From [Eubacterium] saphenum (GTDB taxonomy: Bacteria > Bacillota > Clostridia > Lachnospirales > Anaerotignaceae), in contig SFGI01000025.1 in assembly GCA_004557645.1 (NCBI GenBank), forward strand, positions 1-30,437: 30,437 nt of DNA, in the 5' to 3' direction. Position 1 is the first letter of the stretch. Each line of letters begins with the position of its first letter. The notes below the pieces were generated by a model. That model ran no database searches and was not told where the DNA came from. It saw nothing but the letters and a program-made list of their open reading frames with translations. The position numbers and the translations under genes are program-made. Shown here piece by piece: positions 23,948 to 30,437 of the stretch.

Positions 23948-24010
23948 TGGTATTTTTGATAGAAAGTGTCTATATGATCATAGATAACTTTGATATATCA
24001 AAAAGTGCCA
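23948..24010. repeat. Inverted repeat downstream of tmRNA
   Basis: TTTTTGATA at 23953-23961 matches TATCAAAAA at 23996-24004 perfectly, with TGG and CCA further out. The loop contains the palindrome TATGATCATA. It lies between the ssrA terminator and the 3' end of the LysR gene and may be the LysR terminator or a small degenerate insertion. tmRNA ends are common phage integration sites, but I found no second copy of the tmRNA end. Confidence 0.4.
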
Positions 24011-24026
24011 TTTCTCTTGTCTGTTA

Positions 24027-24908
24027 TTACAGGTGGTGCTTTTCTAGGACAAATTGCTTGAAATTTTGTACTGCGGGTGGCAGATAATGGTCCTTCAAGG
24101 TAGCCATATAGAAATTTCGTTCCCAATAGGGGGAGGAAATCTGAATAATCTTCACATTCAGGCGGAGCATTTCCTCCATATAAGGTACCACGGCAATGCC
24201 GAAGCCTTGCGCCACCAAGCCGGCAATGACCTGGTCCTCCTGAATCTCATAAGCAATTTGTGGACGTTTCCCGATTTTATCGAAAAGCTGGTCGATGACC
24301 ACCCGCAAACCGGAACTTTCTGCGAAATAGACATGGAGGTAGGGCAGGGTTTCTGTCAGGTCAACGGTGTGGCGGTTTGCCAGGGGATGGTTTCTGGGAA
24401 CAATAAGCACTAAGTCCTGTTTGGAAACAGGGATATATTCAATGGACTTTTCTGAGTCTATCTTTGTGCAGAAAACCATGTCGAATCTACCATCCTTCAA
24501 GCCTTGAAGCAAGTTTTGGGAAACGTCGCTGCTGAATTGGAATTGCACATTTTTCCCTCTTGGATCCTTTAAAAAATCGGCTGCCAGCTCGGGGATAAAG
24601 GAAATGCCCAAAGTACGCAGAAAGCCTAATTCGATAATACCCTCGCCGTGTGAGATCCGTTCCATGGTCTGGATGCCGCTGTCCAGAATTTTCAAAGATT
24701 TTTGTACATAGCTGAGGAATTGCCTGCCATCCTTTGTTAGAAGGGAGGCGCGGTTTTTGCGTTCAAACAGAGTGACACCTAATTCAGCCTCTAGCTGGGC
24801 TATGGCATAGCTCAGGCTGGGCTGAGCGATACAGAGCTTTTCGGCGGCTTTTCCGAAATGATTTGTTTCCGCAAGGGTAACAAAATAACGAAGCTGATAC
24901 AGATTCAT
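24027..24908 (-). CDS. LysR family transcriptional regulator
   Basis: A 293-residue regulator with the N-terminal winged helix (MNLYQLRYFVTLAETNHFGKAAEKLCIAQPSLSYAIAQLEAELGVTLFER) and an effector-binding domain from about residue 90 (IIELGFLRTLGISFIPELAADFL). Such proteins usually activate a divergent gene when they bind a small aromatic or carboxylic ligand. It diverges from the chorismate mutase-shikimate kinase gene; a T-N11-A palindrome lies between them. I infer that it senses shikimate, quinate or a related acid, based only on neighbours. Confidence 0.93.
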   Translation of the reverse strand: MNLYQLRYFVTLAETNHFGKAAEKLCIAQPSLSYAIAQLEAELGVTLFERKNRASLLTKDGRQFLSYVQKSLKILDSGIQTMERISHGEGIIELGFLRTLGISFIPELAADFLKDPRGKNVQFQFSSDVSQNLLQGLKDGRFDMVFCTKIDSEKSIEYIPVSKQDLVLIVPRNHPLANRHTVDLTETLPYLHVYFAESSGLRVVIDQLFDKIGKRPQIAYEIQEDQVIAGLVAQGFGIAVVPYMEEMLRLNVKIIQISSPYWERNFYMATLKDHYLPPAVQNFKQFVLEKHHL

Positions 24909-24973
24909 AAGAATTCCTTTCTCCCATTTTTCTTATTGATCTTTCATTTTCTGTATTCAGTATATCACATGAC

Positions 24974-24988
24974 ATAGACAAAATCTAT
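24974..24988 (+). promoter_or_regulatory. LysR-type operator (T-N11-A palindrome)
   Basis: ATAGACAAAATCTAT is a perfect 5-bp inverted repeat around CAAAA and contains T-N11-A. It is centred about 65 bases before the predicted start of the divergent transcript, the standard place of a LysR recognition site. Confidence 0.6.
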
Positions 24989-25010
24989 TAAAACATGACA
25001 AATAATCAAT

Positions 25011-25039
25011 TTGTACTTTTGAAGATCCTGCGGTACACT
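25011..25039 (+). promoter_or_regulatory. Predicted promoter of the chorismate mutase-shikimate kinase operon
   Basis: TTGTAC at 25011-25016 and TACACT at 25034-25039, 17-base spacer. The weak -35 suits an activator-dependent promoter. The predicted leader is about 180 bases and contains a long hairpin. Confidence 0.6.
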
Positions 25040-25065
25040 GAGCAATAAAAAACACGACACCGAAT

Positions 25066-25098
25066 TGCCAATGAAAAGGAAAATCCTTTTATTTGGCA
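25066..25098 (+). other. Leader hairpin in the 5' region of the shikimate operon
   Basis: TGCCAATGAAAAGGA at 25066-25080 pairs with TCCTTTTATTTGGCA at 25084-25098 (two mismatches, loop AAA). It lies in the predicted leader and has no T run, so its role is unknown. The 316-base gap between the LysR gene and the next gene holds this, the operator, the promoter and a short open frame, and nothing else I recognise. Confidence 0.5.
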
Positions 25099-25117
25099 GG
25101 TACTTCATGCAGCGGTG

Positions 25118-25228
25118 ATGGCGATAGGCGTTGTGTTTGCCATCATTTTAAATATGCGTTTTGAAAAAGACGCTTGGGAAAAACAATCAAACTGTTACAA
25201 AAGAAAAGAGAAAAGAGGAACAATATGA
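25118..25228 (+). CDS. Possible 36-residue membrane peptide or remnant, coupled to the kinase gene
   Basis: The frame from ATG 25118 gives MAIGVVFAIILNM followed by a charged tail (RFEKDAWEKQ) and ends at TGA 25226-25228, overlapping the next ATG as ATGA. The same frame is open back to 25049 and reads ENPFIWQVLHAAVMAIGVV, resembling the last helix of a transporter. No good ribosome binding site is visible. It may be a leader peptide, a small membrane protein, or the tail of a deleted transporter gene. Low confidence in any function. Confidence 0.3.
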   Translation: MAIGVVFAIILNMRFEKDAWEKQSNCYKRKEKRGTI

Positions 25229-26010
25229 AAAAAGAATTAGACTGTCTGAGAAGCATTATTGCAGACTGTGATCAAAAGATCACAGAGGCACTGAAAACAA
25301 GAATGGAGTGTATCGAAGGCATCATTGCCTATAAAAAAGAAAATGGTCTGCCTGTTTTGCAGCCGGAACAGGAAAATAAACAGCTGGCACAAGTGGCAAA
25401 GAATGTTGCAGGAACGGTATTTGAGGAAGAAATCTTACATATTTTCCGGGATATCATCGAAAACAGCAAGCGCATTCAGGCCAAGACCCTGTTTGATAAA
25501 AATATTCTGCTGATCGGCTTCATGGGGGCGGGGAAAAGCACTGTTTCTGCCAAGCTGAGCGAACTGCTGGCCATGGAGATCATGGAAATGGATGCCCATA
25601 TCCAGCAGAAAGAGGGCATGACCATCAAAGAAATCTTTGCAGTCCACGGGGAGGAATATTTCCGCAACTGCGAAAGCAATACCCTCATTGAGCTGAAAGA
25701 ACGCAAACACATGGTTGTTTCCTGCGGCGGCGGCGTACCCCTGCGGGAGAAAAATGTGGAGCTGATGAAAAACAGCGGCTATGTGGTCTGGCTGACGGCA
25801 ACGCCCGAAGCCATCTATGACAGAGTTAAGGACAGCACAGAACGTCCTCTGCTGAACGGTAACATGAACATTCCGTTTATTAAAAATCTGATGGAAAGCC
25901 GCAGAGAAAAATATGAAAAAGCTGCGGATATCATGGTTGATACCACAGGAAAAGAGCCTCAGGAAATTTGTGAAGAACTGCTGCAAAAGCTTTCTGCACT
26001 GAGAAGATAA
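25225..26010 (+). CDS. Chorismate mutase-shikimate kinase fusion protein
   Basis: I start at ATG 25225 after GAGGAAC; the open frame begins earlier but without a site. Residues 1-88 are an AroQ-type chorismate mutase helix bundle (LRSIIADCDQKITEALKTRMECIEGIIAYKKENGLPV) with R9, R26, K37 or K38 and E50 where catalytic residues are expected. Residues 92-260 are shikimate kinase: Walker A GFMGAGKST at 98-106, D123, R147 in YFR, GGG at 168-170, R207 in ERPLL and R226 in SRREKY. It would phosphorylate shikimate (ATP) and isomerise chorismate to prephenate. These steps are not adjacent in the pathway, so the fusion may serve regulation. It precedes a shikimate dehydrogenase gene in one unit. Confidence 0.9.
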   Translation: MKKELDCLRSIIADCDQKITEALKTRMECIEGIIAYKKENGLPVLQPEQENKQLAQVAKNVAGTVFEEEILHIFRDIIENSKRIQAKTLFDKNILLIGFMGAGKSTVSAKLSELLAMEIMEMDAHIQQKEGMTIKEIFAVHGEEYFRNCESNTLIELKERKHMVVSCGGGVPLREKNVELMKNSGYVVWLTATPEAIYDRVKDSTERPLLNGNMNIPFIKNLMESRREKYEKAADIMVDTTGKEPQEICEELLQKLSALRR

Positions 26011-26089
26011 AGCATAATGGAAAATGTAAGGTGTGAAGGTTTGAATGTGGCTTTGCATATTGAAACAGAAGAAAAAGGAGGAAAAAGCA

Positions 26090-26962
26090 ATGGAAAAAAG
26101 AATCACAGGCAAGACAGGGATGTATTGCCTCATCGGTACACCTGTAGGTCACAGCGGTTCCCCCGCCATGTATAACTACAGCTTTGCACAGACAGGTCTG
26201 GACAATGTGTATCTGGCTTATGATGTGCCTCTGGAAAAAACAGAAGAAGCAGTCAACGCACTGAAAGTGTTGGGCTGCAAAGGTTTCAATGTCACAATGC
26301 CCTGCAAAACAAAGGTTGCAGAACTGGTAGATGAACTGTCCGATGCAGCAAAGCTGATTGGTGCCTGCAACACTGTTGTGATCAAAGATGGCAAGCTGTA
26401 CGGCAATAACACAGATGGTATGGGTTTTGTCAGAAACCTGAAAGAAAACGGCGTAGAGGTAAAGGGCAAACGCATGACGGTTATGGGCGCAGGCGGCGCG
26501 GCTACAGCGATTCAGGTACAGTTTGCTTTGGACGGAGCAGCGAAGATTTCTATTTTTAATAGAAAAGATGAATTCTATGATAACGCAGAACGCACAATGG
26601 CAAAAATCAAAGAAATGCTGCCTCAGTGTGAAGTAAATGTATACCCTCTGGAGGATACAGAAAAGCTGTATGCAGAAATTGCAGACAGCGATATTTTGGT
26701 AAATGCCACGAAGGTTGGCATGAAGCCTTTGGATGACCAGACATTGGTGGAAGATACTTCCGTATTTCGCCCCGATCTGGTGGTAGCAGATGTAGTATAT
26801 AACCCGAAGGAAACAAAATTGGTGCAGTCTGCAAAGGCAGCAGGCTGTAAAGTTGCTGTCGGCGGCATCGGCATGCTGCTGTGGCAGGGTGCGGTAGCCT
26901 TCCATCTGTTCACAGGCAAGGACATGCCCACAAAAGATGTGTATGAACTGTTCTTTCAATAA
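26090..26962 (+). CDS. Quinate/shikimate dehydrogenase, YdiB type (copy 1)
   Basis: A 290-residue enzyme from ATG 26090 (AAAAAGGAGG upstream). Motifs: GHSGSPAMYN at 20-29, NVTMPCK at 67-73 with catalytic Lys73, N94, NTDG at 107-110 with catalytic Asp109, GAGGAA at 133-138 in the Rossmann fold, and FNRKDEFYDNA from 156. The last replaces the NRT-x-x-R NADP pocket of AroE, and Asp160 is expected to favour NAD as in E. coli YdiB. NATKVGMKPLDDQTLV and GIGMLLWQGA follow YdiB closely. It interconverts 3-dehydroshikimate and shikimate, and possibly 3-dehydroquinate and quinate. It is 79 bases after the kinase gene. It could serve biosynthesis or catabolism. Confidence 0.92.
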   Translation: MEKRITGKTGMYCLIGTPVGHSGSPAMYNYSFAQTGLDNVYLAYDVPLEKTEEAVNALKVLGCKGFNVTMPCKTKVAELVDELSDAAKLIGACNTVVIKDGKLYGNNTDGMGFVRNLKENGVEVKGKRMTVMGAGGAATAIQVQFALDGAAKISIFNRKDEFYDNAERTMAKIKEMLPQCEVNVYPLEDTEKLYAEIADSDILVNATKVGMKPLDDQTLVEDTSVFRPDLVVADVVYNPKETKLVQSAKAAGCKVAVGGIGMLLWQGAVAFHLFTGKDMPTKDVYELFFQ

Positions 26963-26989
26963 GAGATTTCTTCAAGCATACAATGGGAG

Positions 26990-27007
26990 ACGGAGAATAA
27001 TCTCCGT
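26990..27007 (+). other. Small hairpin after the dehydrogenase gene
   Basis: ACGGAGA at 26990-26996 pairs with TCTCCGT at 27001-27007 around ATAA. It lacks a T run and may stabilise the 3' end of the transcript. Confidence 0.4.
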
Positions 27008-27022
27008 AAAAACAGAAATAAC

Positions 27023-27063
27023 AAGGCCTTCTACGATAGAATAAAAATATCGTGGGAGGCCTT
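27023..27063. terminator. Bidirectional terminator hairpin 1 between convergent dehydrogenase genes
   Basis: AAGGCCT..CGATA at 27023-27038 pairs with TATCG....AGGCCTT at 27048-27063 with an internal loop. The T run after it is weak. It lies between convergent genes. Confidence 0.55.
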
Positions 27064-27089
27064 CATTACTTTGATTGTCTGCACAATGA

Positions 27090-27121
27090 AAAATAACACC
27101 AGAGTATTCTGGTGCTATTTT
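27090..27121. terminator. Bidirectional terminator hairpin 2
   Basis: AAAATAACACCAGA at 27090-27103 pairs with TCTGGTGCTATTTT at 27108-27121 with one wobble and a GTAT loop. A and T rich flanks on both sides let it stop both the plus-strand and minus-strand operons. Confidence 0.75.
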
Positions 27122-27150
27122 CATATATATTGGAGAGGGATATTAGAATA

Positions 27151-28038
27151 TTAAATTCCTAATTTTTCTTTCATGTACGCTACATCTGTGGATTTCCCTG
27201 TGTAGAGTTCGATTGCGATCAGTGCCTGGAACAGCATCATGCTCATACCATTATACACTTTGGTGCAGCCTGCTTCCTTTGCCTGCTTCATCATCACTGT
27301 TTCCCGGGGAGCGTATACAGTATCTGTAACGATCAGTTCAGGGTGGAAGAAGGAAGGATCAGGAATATTGGACAGGTCTTCCAAGGGATGCATCCCTACG
27401 CCTGTTGCATCACAGAAAATATCTGCTTCCTGCATTTTTTCTTTCAGTGTTTCCAGATCTGCCAGGTCATGGAGTGTTGCTTTGCAGTTTGTTTTTTCAT
27501 TGATCTTCTGAACGATCTCCTCGCCGCGGGCGTAGAAGTCGTCTTTAATATTGAAGATATGAAGTTCTGCAATGCCGTCCAGTGCGCCTCTGACTGCGAT
27601 TGCTGTTGCAGCGCCGCCTGTGCCGATCAGAACCATTTTCATTCCTTTAAAATCGATGCCTTCCTCTTTGATACCCTGCCAGTAGCCCATACCGTCAGTG
27701 TTATAGCCTTTCAGTTTGCCTGTAACCTGACCGTTTTCATCACGGGTATTGACAACTGTATTGATGGCGCCGCAAAGTGCAGCTGCTTCATCTACTTCTT
27801 CCAGATATTTATGCACAACTGTTTTGTTGGGCATGGAGATATTGGAACCCAGCATTTTCAATGCGCGGATACCGTTTACAGCTGCTTCCAAGGAATCATT
27901 GTTTACTTCAAAGGCCAGCTGAATCACGTCATCGCCGTTTTTATCATAAGCGAGATTGTGTGTTGTGGGAGACTGTGTATGACGAATGGGGTAAGCCATC
28001 AAACCAACTAATTCTGTATGTCCTGTAACATTAGGCAT
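27151..28038 (-). CDS. Shikimate dehydrogenase-like protein, YdiB type (copy 2, diverged)
   Basis: A 295-residue paralog of the copy at 26090. The start GLMAYPIRHTQSPTTHN equals the YdiB GLMAYPIRHSLSP motif with the first Ser changed to Thr21. The catalytic Lys72 (ISMPNK), N93 and Asp115 (NTDG) are present, and the cofactor loop FNIKDDFYARGEEI keeps the Asp. The C-terminal lid differs: copy 1 and YdiB read GMLLWQGA, this one MSMMLFQAL. That and the neighbouring reductase suggest a related but altered substrate such as a reduced hydroaromatic acid. It is 56 bases after the enoate reductase gene in the same operon. Specificity is inference. Confidence 0.88.
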   Translation of the reverse strand: MPNVTGHTELVGLMAYPIRHTQSPTTHNLAYDKNGDDVIQLAFEVNNDSLEAAVNGIRALKMLGSNISMPNKTVVHKYLEEVDEAAALCGAINTVVNTRDENGQVTGKLKGYNTDGMGYWQGIKEEGIDFKGMKMVLIGTGGAATAIAVRGALDGIAELHIFNIKDDFYARGEEIVQKINEKTNCKATLHDLADLETLKEKMQEADIFCDATGVGMHPLEDLSNIPDPSFFHPELIVTDTVYAPRETVMMKQAKEAGCTKVYNGMSMMLFQALIAIELYTGKSTDVAYMKEKLGI

Positions 28039-28094
28039 AATTTATTCCTCTTTTCTTCTTATTTTTATTTTTTCTTTTTAGGTTTTTTCTTTTG

Positions 28095-30113
28095 TTATTT
28101 CAGGTCGTTCAAATCCAGGAAACCTTTGTTATCCAATACGTTCAGGATTGCACGGCCATCCATTGTGCCTTCCATGATACGACGAGCGCGTACGGAGTCA
28201 CCAATGGGATATACATATGTATTGGTATCTGCAAATTCTTCTTCCAGCATAGGCAGGATAGGATTATTTGCTCTCATACCCAGACAGTTGAAGCCCAGAT
28301 CGAATGTCAGATCTTTGATTTCGCCTTCGGGTGTTTTTACAACGAATGCATTTTCTTTTACTTCCTGCAGGGCTGTGTTCACATATTCTTTTACACCATA
28401 TTTATCATGGGTTTCACGCATGGAGCACTTTGTAACAGGGTCAGCCATCATACCGATCTGAGGCAGCATATCTACGATAGAACATTCCGCACCACGTTCT
28501 GCGAAGTATTCGATCACGTCCAGACCTACAGAGCCGCCGCCCATAACAACAACTTTTTTGCCTTTGCAGAATTCATCAGGATATTTACCTGCATTCAGGT
28601 TGTTGATCATATCAAAGATTGTGCCTACATTGCCGGCTGCGATGTTTTCTTTCAGGCCGGGGATGGGAGGAACAACGGGAACGGAGCCGGTTGCATTCAC
28701 AACAATATCGGGTTTAAAGCTCTTGATTTTTTCGATTGTTGCTTCTGTATTCAGGAACAGATACAGGTTGGGCAGTTTTTCTGCGCGTTTTTCCAGATAT
28801 CTGGGGAAATCTTTCATTCTGTTCTTGCTGGGCAGGTCGGAAATAAATGTGGACAGACCGCCAATGTGGTCTGCTTTTTCCAGTACGAATACATTACAGC
28901 CCACTTCTGCTGCTGTACAAGCTGCTTCCATACCAGCAGTACCTGCACCAACTACAACAACATTGCAGTTTTTATTTACTTTCAATTTTTTATAAACATC
29001 GCCTTCAGGAACAGCGGGGTTTACTGTACAACGGATGGGGCGGTTTGCACCGATACGGTTGCCGGCACAGCCTACATTACAGGAAATACATTTGCGAATC
29101 ATTTCTTCTTCGCCATTCTGTACCTTTGCCACCCAGTTGGGATCTGCGATCAGACCACGACCCATACCAACGATATCTACATCGCCGCTTTCCAGTACTC
29201 TTTCCACCACTGCGGGGTCACGATAGTTGCCGGCATTGATGACGGGTTTGCCGAATTTTTCTTTCACGGCTCTTGCCTGATAAGAACGCCAGCCATCGGG
29301 CAGGAAGTTGGAATCGATCTGGTACTGCAGAGAGGGATTCAGGCCGCAGGATACGTCATACATATCTACAAATTCATCCAGATATTCCAGATATTCCAGT
29401 GTGTCTTCCAGTGTATTGCCGCCGGGCACACGTTCTTCTGCAGAGATTCTTACGATGATAGGGAACCAGGGGCCAACCTGTCTGCGTACTTCTTCCAGCA
29501 CCATACGGGGGAAACGCAGGCGGTTTTCCAGGGAGCCGCCGAATTCGTCTGTTCTCTTATTATAATAGGGAGAAATGAACTGGCTCATCAGGTAGGAGTG
29601 ACCACAATGGATTTCCACTGCGTCAAAGCCGATTGTCTGTGCTCTCTTCGCTGCTTCACCATATTTTTTCACAGTTGTCAGGATTTCTTCTTTTGTCATG
29701 GGGCGAGGGATTTCGCCGCCTACTTTTGTAGGAATGTTAGAAGAAGATACGGTTTCCATACCTGTTCTTGCAGAAGAAGCAGATGCACCTGCATGGTTGA
29801 TCTGAATTGCAACAGTTGCGCCATTCTTGTGCAGGTCTTCAACCAGCTGATAGAAACGAGGCATGAAGCTGTCATGGTCGATACGGATCTGGCTTGTGCC
29901 GTTGGAACCTACGGGATATTCCACGTTGGCATTTTCCAGAATGATCAGACCAACACCGCCTTTGGCACGAAGGGAATAATAATTCATGTGACGGTTGCTC
30001 ATTTCGCCGCTTGTTTCACCATAGTTTGTACCCATGGGAGTCATTGCGATACGATTGCGAATTGTTGTTCTTTTTACGGTTAAGGGTTCAAAAATTTTAG
30101 AATACTTTTTCAA
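28095..30113 (-). CDS. 2-Enoate reductase-like flavoprotein (Old Yellow Enzyme with 4Fe-4S and FAD/NAD domain)
   Basis: I start at the TTG at 30113 (672 residues) because AGGAGG lies seven bases upstream; the open frame extends 32 codons further without a site. Domain 1 (about 1-340) is an OYE-type FMN barrel with QINHAGA near 104-110, EIHCGHSYLMSQFISPYYNKRTDEFGG from 168 and VGMGRGLIADP. Cys342, 345, 349 and 362 form the 4Fe-4S site. Domain 2 has an FAD loop GAGTAGMEAA from 389 and an NAD loop GGGSVGLD near 513. Relatives are 2-enoate reductase, FldZ, BaiCD/BaiH and 2,4-dienoyl-CoA reductase. It would use NADH to reduce a C=C bond of an unsaturated acid. Neighbours suggest shikimate-like acids, but substrate cannot be read from sequence. 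Confidence 0.92.
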   Translation of the reverse strand: MKKYSKIFEPLTVKRTTIRNRIAMTPMGTNYGETSGEMSNRHMNYYSLRAKGGVGLIILENANVEYPVGSNGTSQIRIDHDSFMPRFYQLVEDLHKNGATVAIQINHAGASASSARTGMETVSSSNIPTKVGGEIPRPMTKEEILTTVKKYGEAAKRAQTIGFDAVEIHCGHSYLMSQFISPYYNKRTDEFGGSLENRLRFPRMVLEEVRRQVGPWFPIIVRISAEERVPGGNTLEDTLEYLEYLDEFVDMYDVSCGLNPSLQYQIDSNFLPDGWRSYQARAVKEKFGKPVINAGNYRDPAVVERVLESGDVDIVGMGRGLIADPNWVAKVQNGEEEMIRKCISCNVGCAGNRIGANRPIRCTVNPAVPEGDVYKKLKVNKNCNVVVVGAGTAGMEAACTAAEVGCNVFVLEKADHIGGLSTFISDLPSKNRMKDFPRYLEKRAEKLPNLYLFLNTEATIEKIKSFKPDIVVNATGSVPVVPPIPGLKENIAAGNVGTIFDMINNLNAGKYPDEFCKGKKVVVMGGGSVGLDVIEYFAERGAECSIVDMLPQIGMMADPVTKCSMRETHDKYGVKEYVNTALQEVKENAFVVKTPEGEIKDLTFDLGFNCLGMRANNPILPMLEEEFADTNTYVYPIGDSVRARRIMEGTMDGRAILNVLDNKGFLDLNDLK

Positions 30114-30129
30114 GACGTTGTCCTCCTTA

Positions 30130-30138
30130 TACTTTTGA
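30130..30138 (+). repeat. TACTTTTGA copy in the enoate reductase leader
   Basis: One of three copies of this 9-mer in the regulatory regions of the two operons; the others are at 25014-25022 and 30218-30226. Possible shared regulator contact. Confidence 0.3.
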
Positions 30139-30174
30139 CTCACATAAGGCATTTCTCTTGTTTGTGACAACCTC

Positions 30175-30203
30175 ATTATAAACCCCAAAATCCATAACGT
30201 AAA
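30175..30203 (-). promoter_or_regulatory. Predicted promoter of the enoate reductase operon
   Basis: On the minus strand TTTACG (30203-30198) and a perfect TATAAT (30180-30175) with a 17-base spacer, about 60 bases before the reductase start. It lies between the LysR gene and the reductase, so the reductase can be transcribed on its own. Confidence 0.65.
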
Positions 30204-30239
30204 ATACATTTGTTGTTTACTTTTGATACATTCAAGCTA

Positions 30240-30437
30240 TCAATCTTCCGTGGAAGTTTTTTCCATAATATAGGACATAAAGCGTTCTACCACGGGAATC
30301 TGGTAGTGGTCCTTCAGCCAGAACATATACGTCTGGTTAATCAGTTCAATATCATTCAGCTTATGAATATTGATGCGGTGTTCATCCATTTCGTAGATAC
30401 GAGGTACCAACGCAATACCAAAATCTTCACTTACCAA
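30240..30437 (-). CDS. LysR family regulator, C-terminal end (partial)
   Basis: The last 65 residues of a gene that continues past the window edge. The sequence VSEDFGIALVPRIYEMDEHRINIHKL and TYMFWLKDHYQIPVVERFMSYI matches the end of LysR effector domains, and resembles the tail of the LysR at 24027 (AQGFGIAVVPYMEEM ... KDHYLPPAVQNFKQFV). The two regulators may be paralogs. It reads in the same direction as the reductase operon. Confidence 0.8.
   Translation of the reverse strand: MVSEDFGIALVPRIYEMDEHRINIHKLNDIELINQTYMFWLKDHYQIPVVERFMSYIMEKTSTED

Noticed and set aside
28092..30083. 663-residue open frame on the plus strand
   Set aside because: It is the antisense shadow of the enoate reductase, with Phe, Cys and His-rich sequence and no recognisable fold.
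1..30437. CRISPR arrays, transposases and tRNA genes
   Set aside because: No regularly spaced repeats, no transposase motifs and no cloverleaf other than the tmRNA ends were found by reading.

Overview
The window reads as the chromosome of an anaerobic Gram-positive Firmicute, probably a clostridial relative of the Lachnospiraceae or Anaerotignum type. The grounds are strong AAGGAGG ribosome binding sites, frequent TTG and GTG starts, the secG-rnr-smpB-ssrA gene order, electron-transfer flavoprotein, a small alarmone synthetase, and an oxygen-sensitive Fe-S flavin enoate reductase. The exact genus is inference.

Layout. 1-98 is the end of etfA. 321-2693 is a relQ-cls operon (alarmone synthetase, cardiolipin synthase). 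2827-4008 encodes an unusual membrane protein with an MPN/JAMM-like fold whose catalytic residues are replaced, then a membrane helix and a LysM domain. 4119-17862 is one long plus-strand transcription unit of phage structural genes in PBSX-like order: late sigma-like factor, TerS, TerL, portal, scaffold, capsid, connectors, tail terminator, sheath, tube, chaperones, LysM protein, hub, baseplate. It is bounded by terminators on both sides. I see no integrase, phage repressor, replication, lysis or tail fibre gene, and no normal-sized tape measure. A near-perfect LexA (SOS) box, GAAC-N4-GTTC, lies just upstream of its first gene. The tail chaperone is duplicated. The second copy carries a -1 frameshift signal (A AAA AAC) that yields a G-T type fusion directly upstream of a 218-residue charged protein sitting in the tape-measure position. 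I read this as a domesticated, SOS-triggered phage-like particle (gene transfer agent, PBSX-like killer particle or similar) and rank it the most interesting system here.

17951-19409 is a MATE efflux gene. 19428-23887 is secG, rnr, a small membrane protein on the minus strand, smpB and tmRNA. Both flanks of rnr are packed with long perfect hairpins.

24027-30437 is a hydroaromatic-acid locus. A LysR gene diverges from a chorismate mutase-shikimate kinase fusion and a YdiB-type quinate/shikimate dehydrogenase. These converge on a second operon of LysR, enoate reductase and a diverged second shikimate dehydrogenase. The likely theme is sensing and reductive metabolism of shikimate, quinate or related enoates. 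The pathway is inferred from context.
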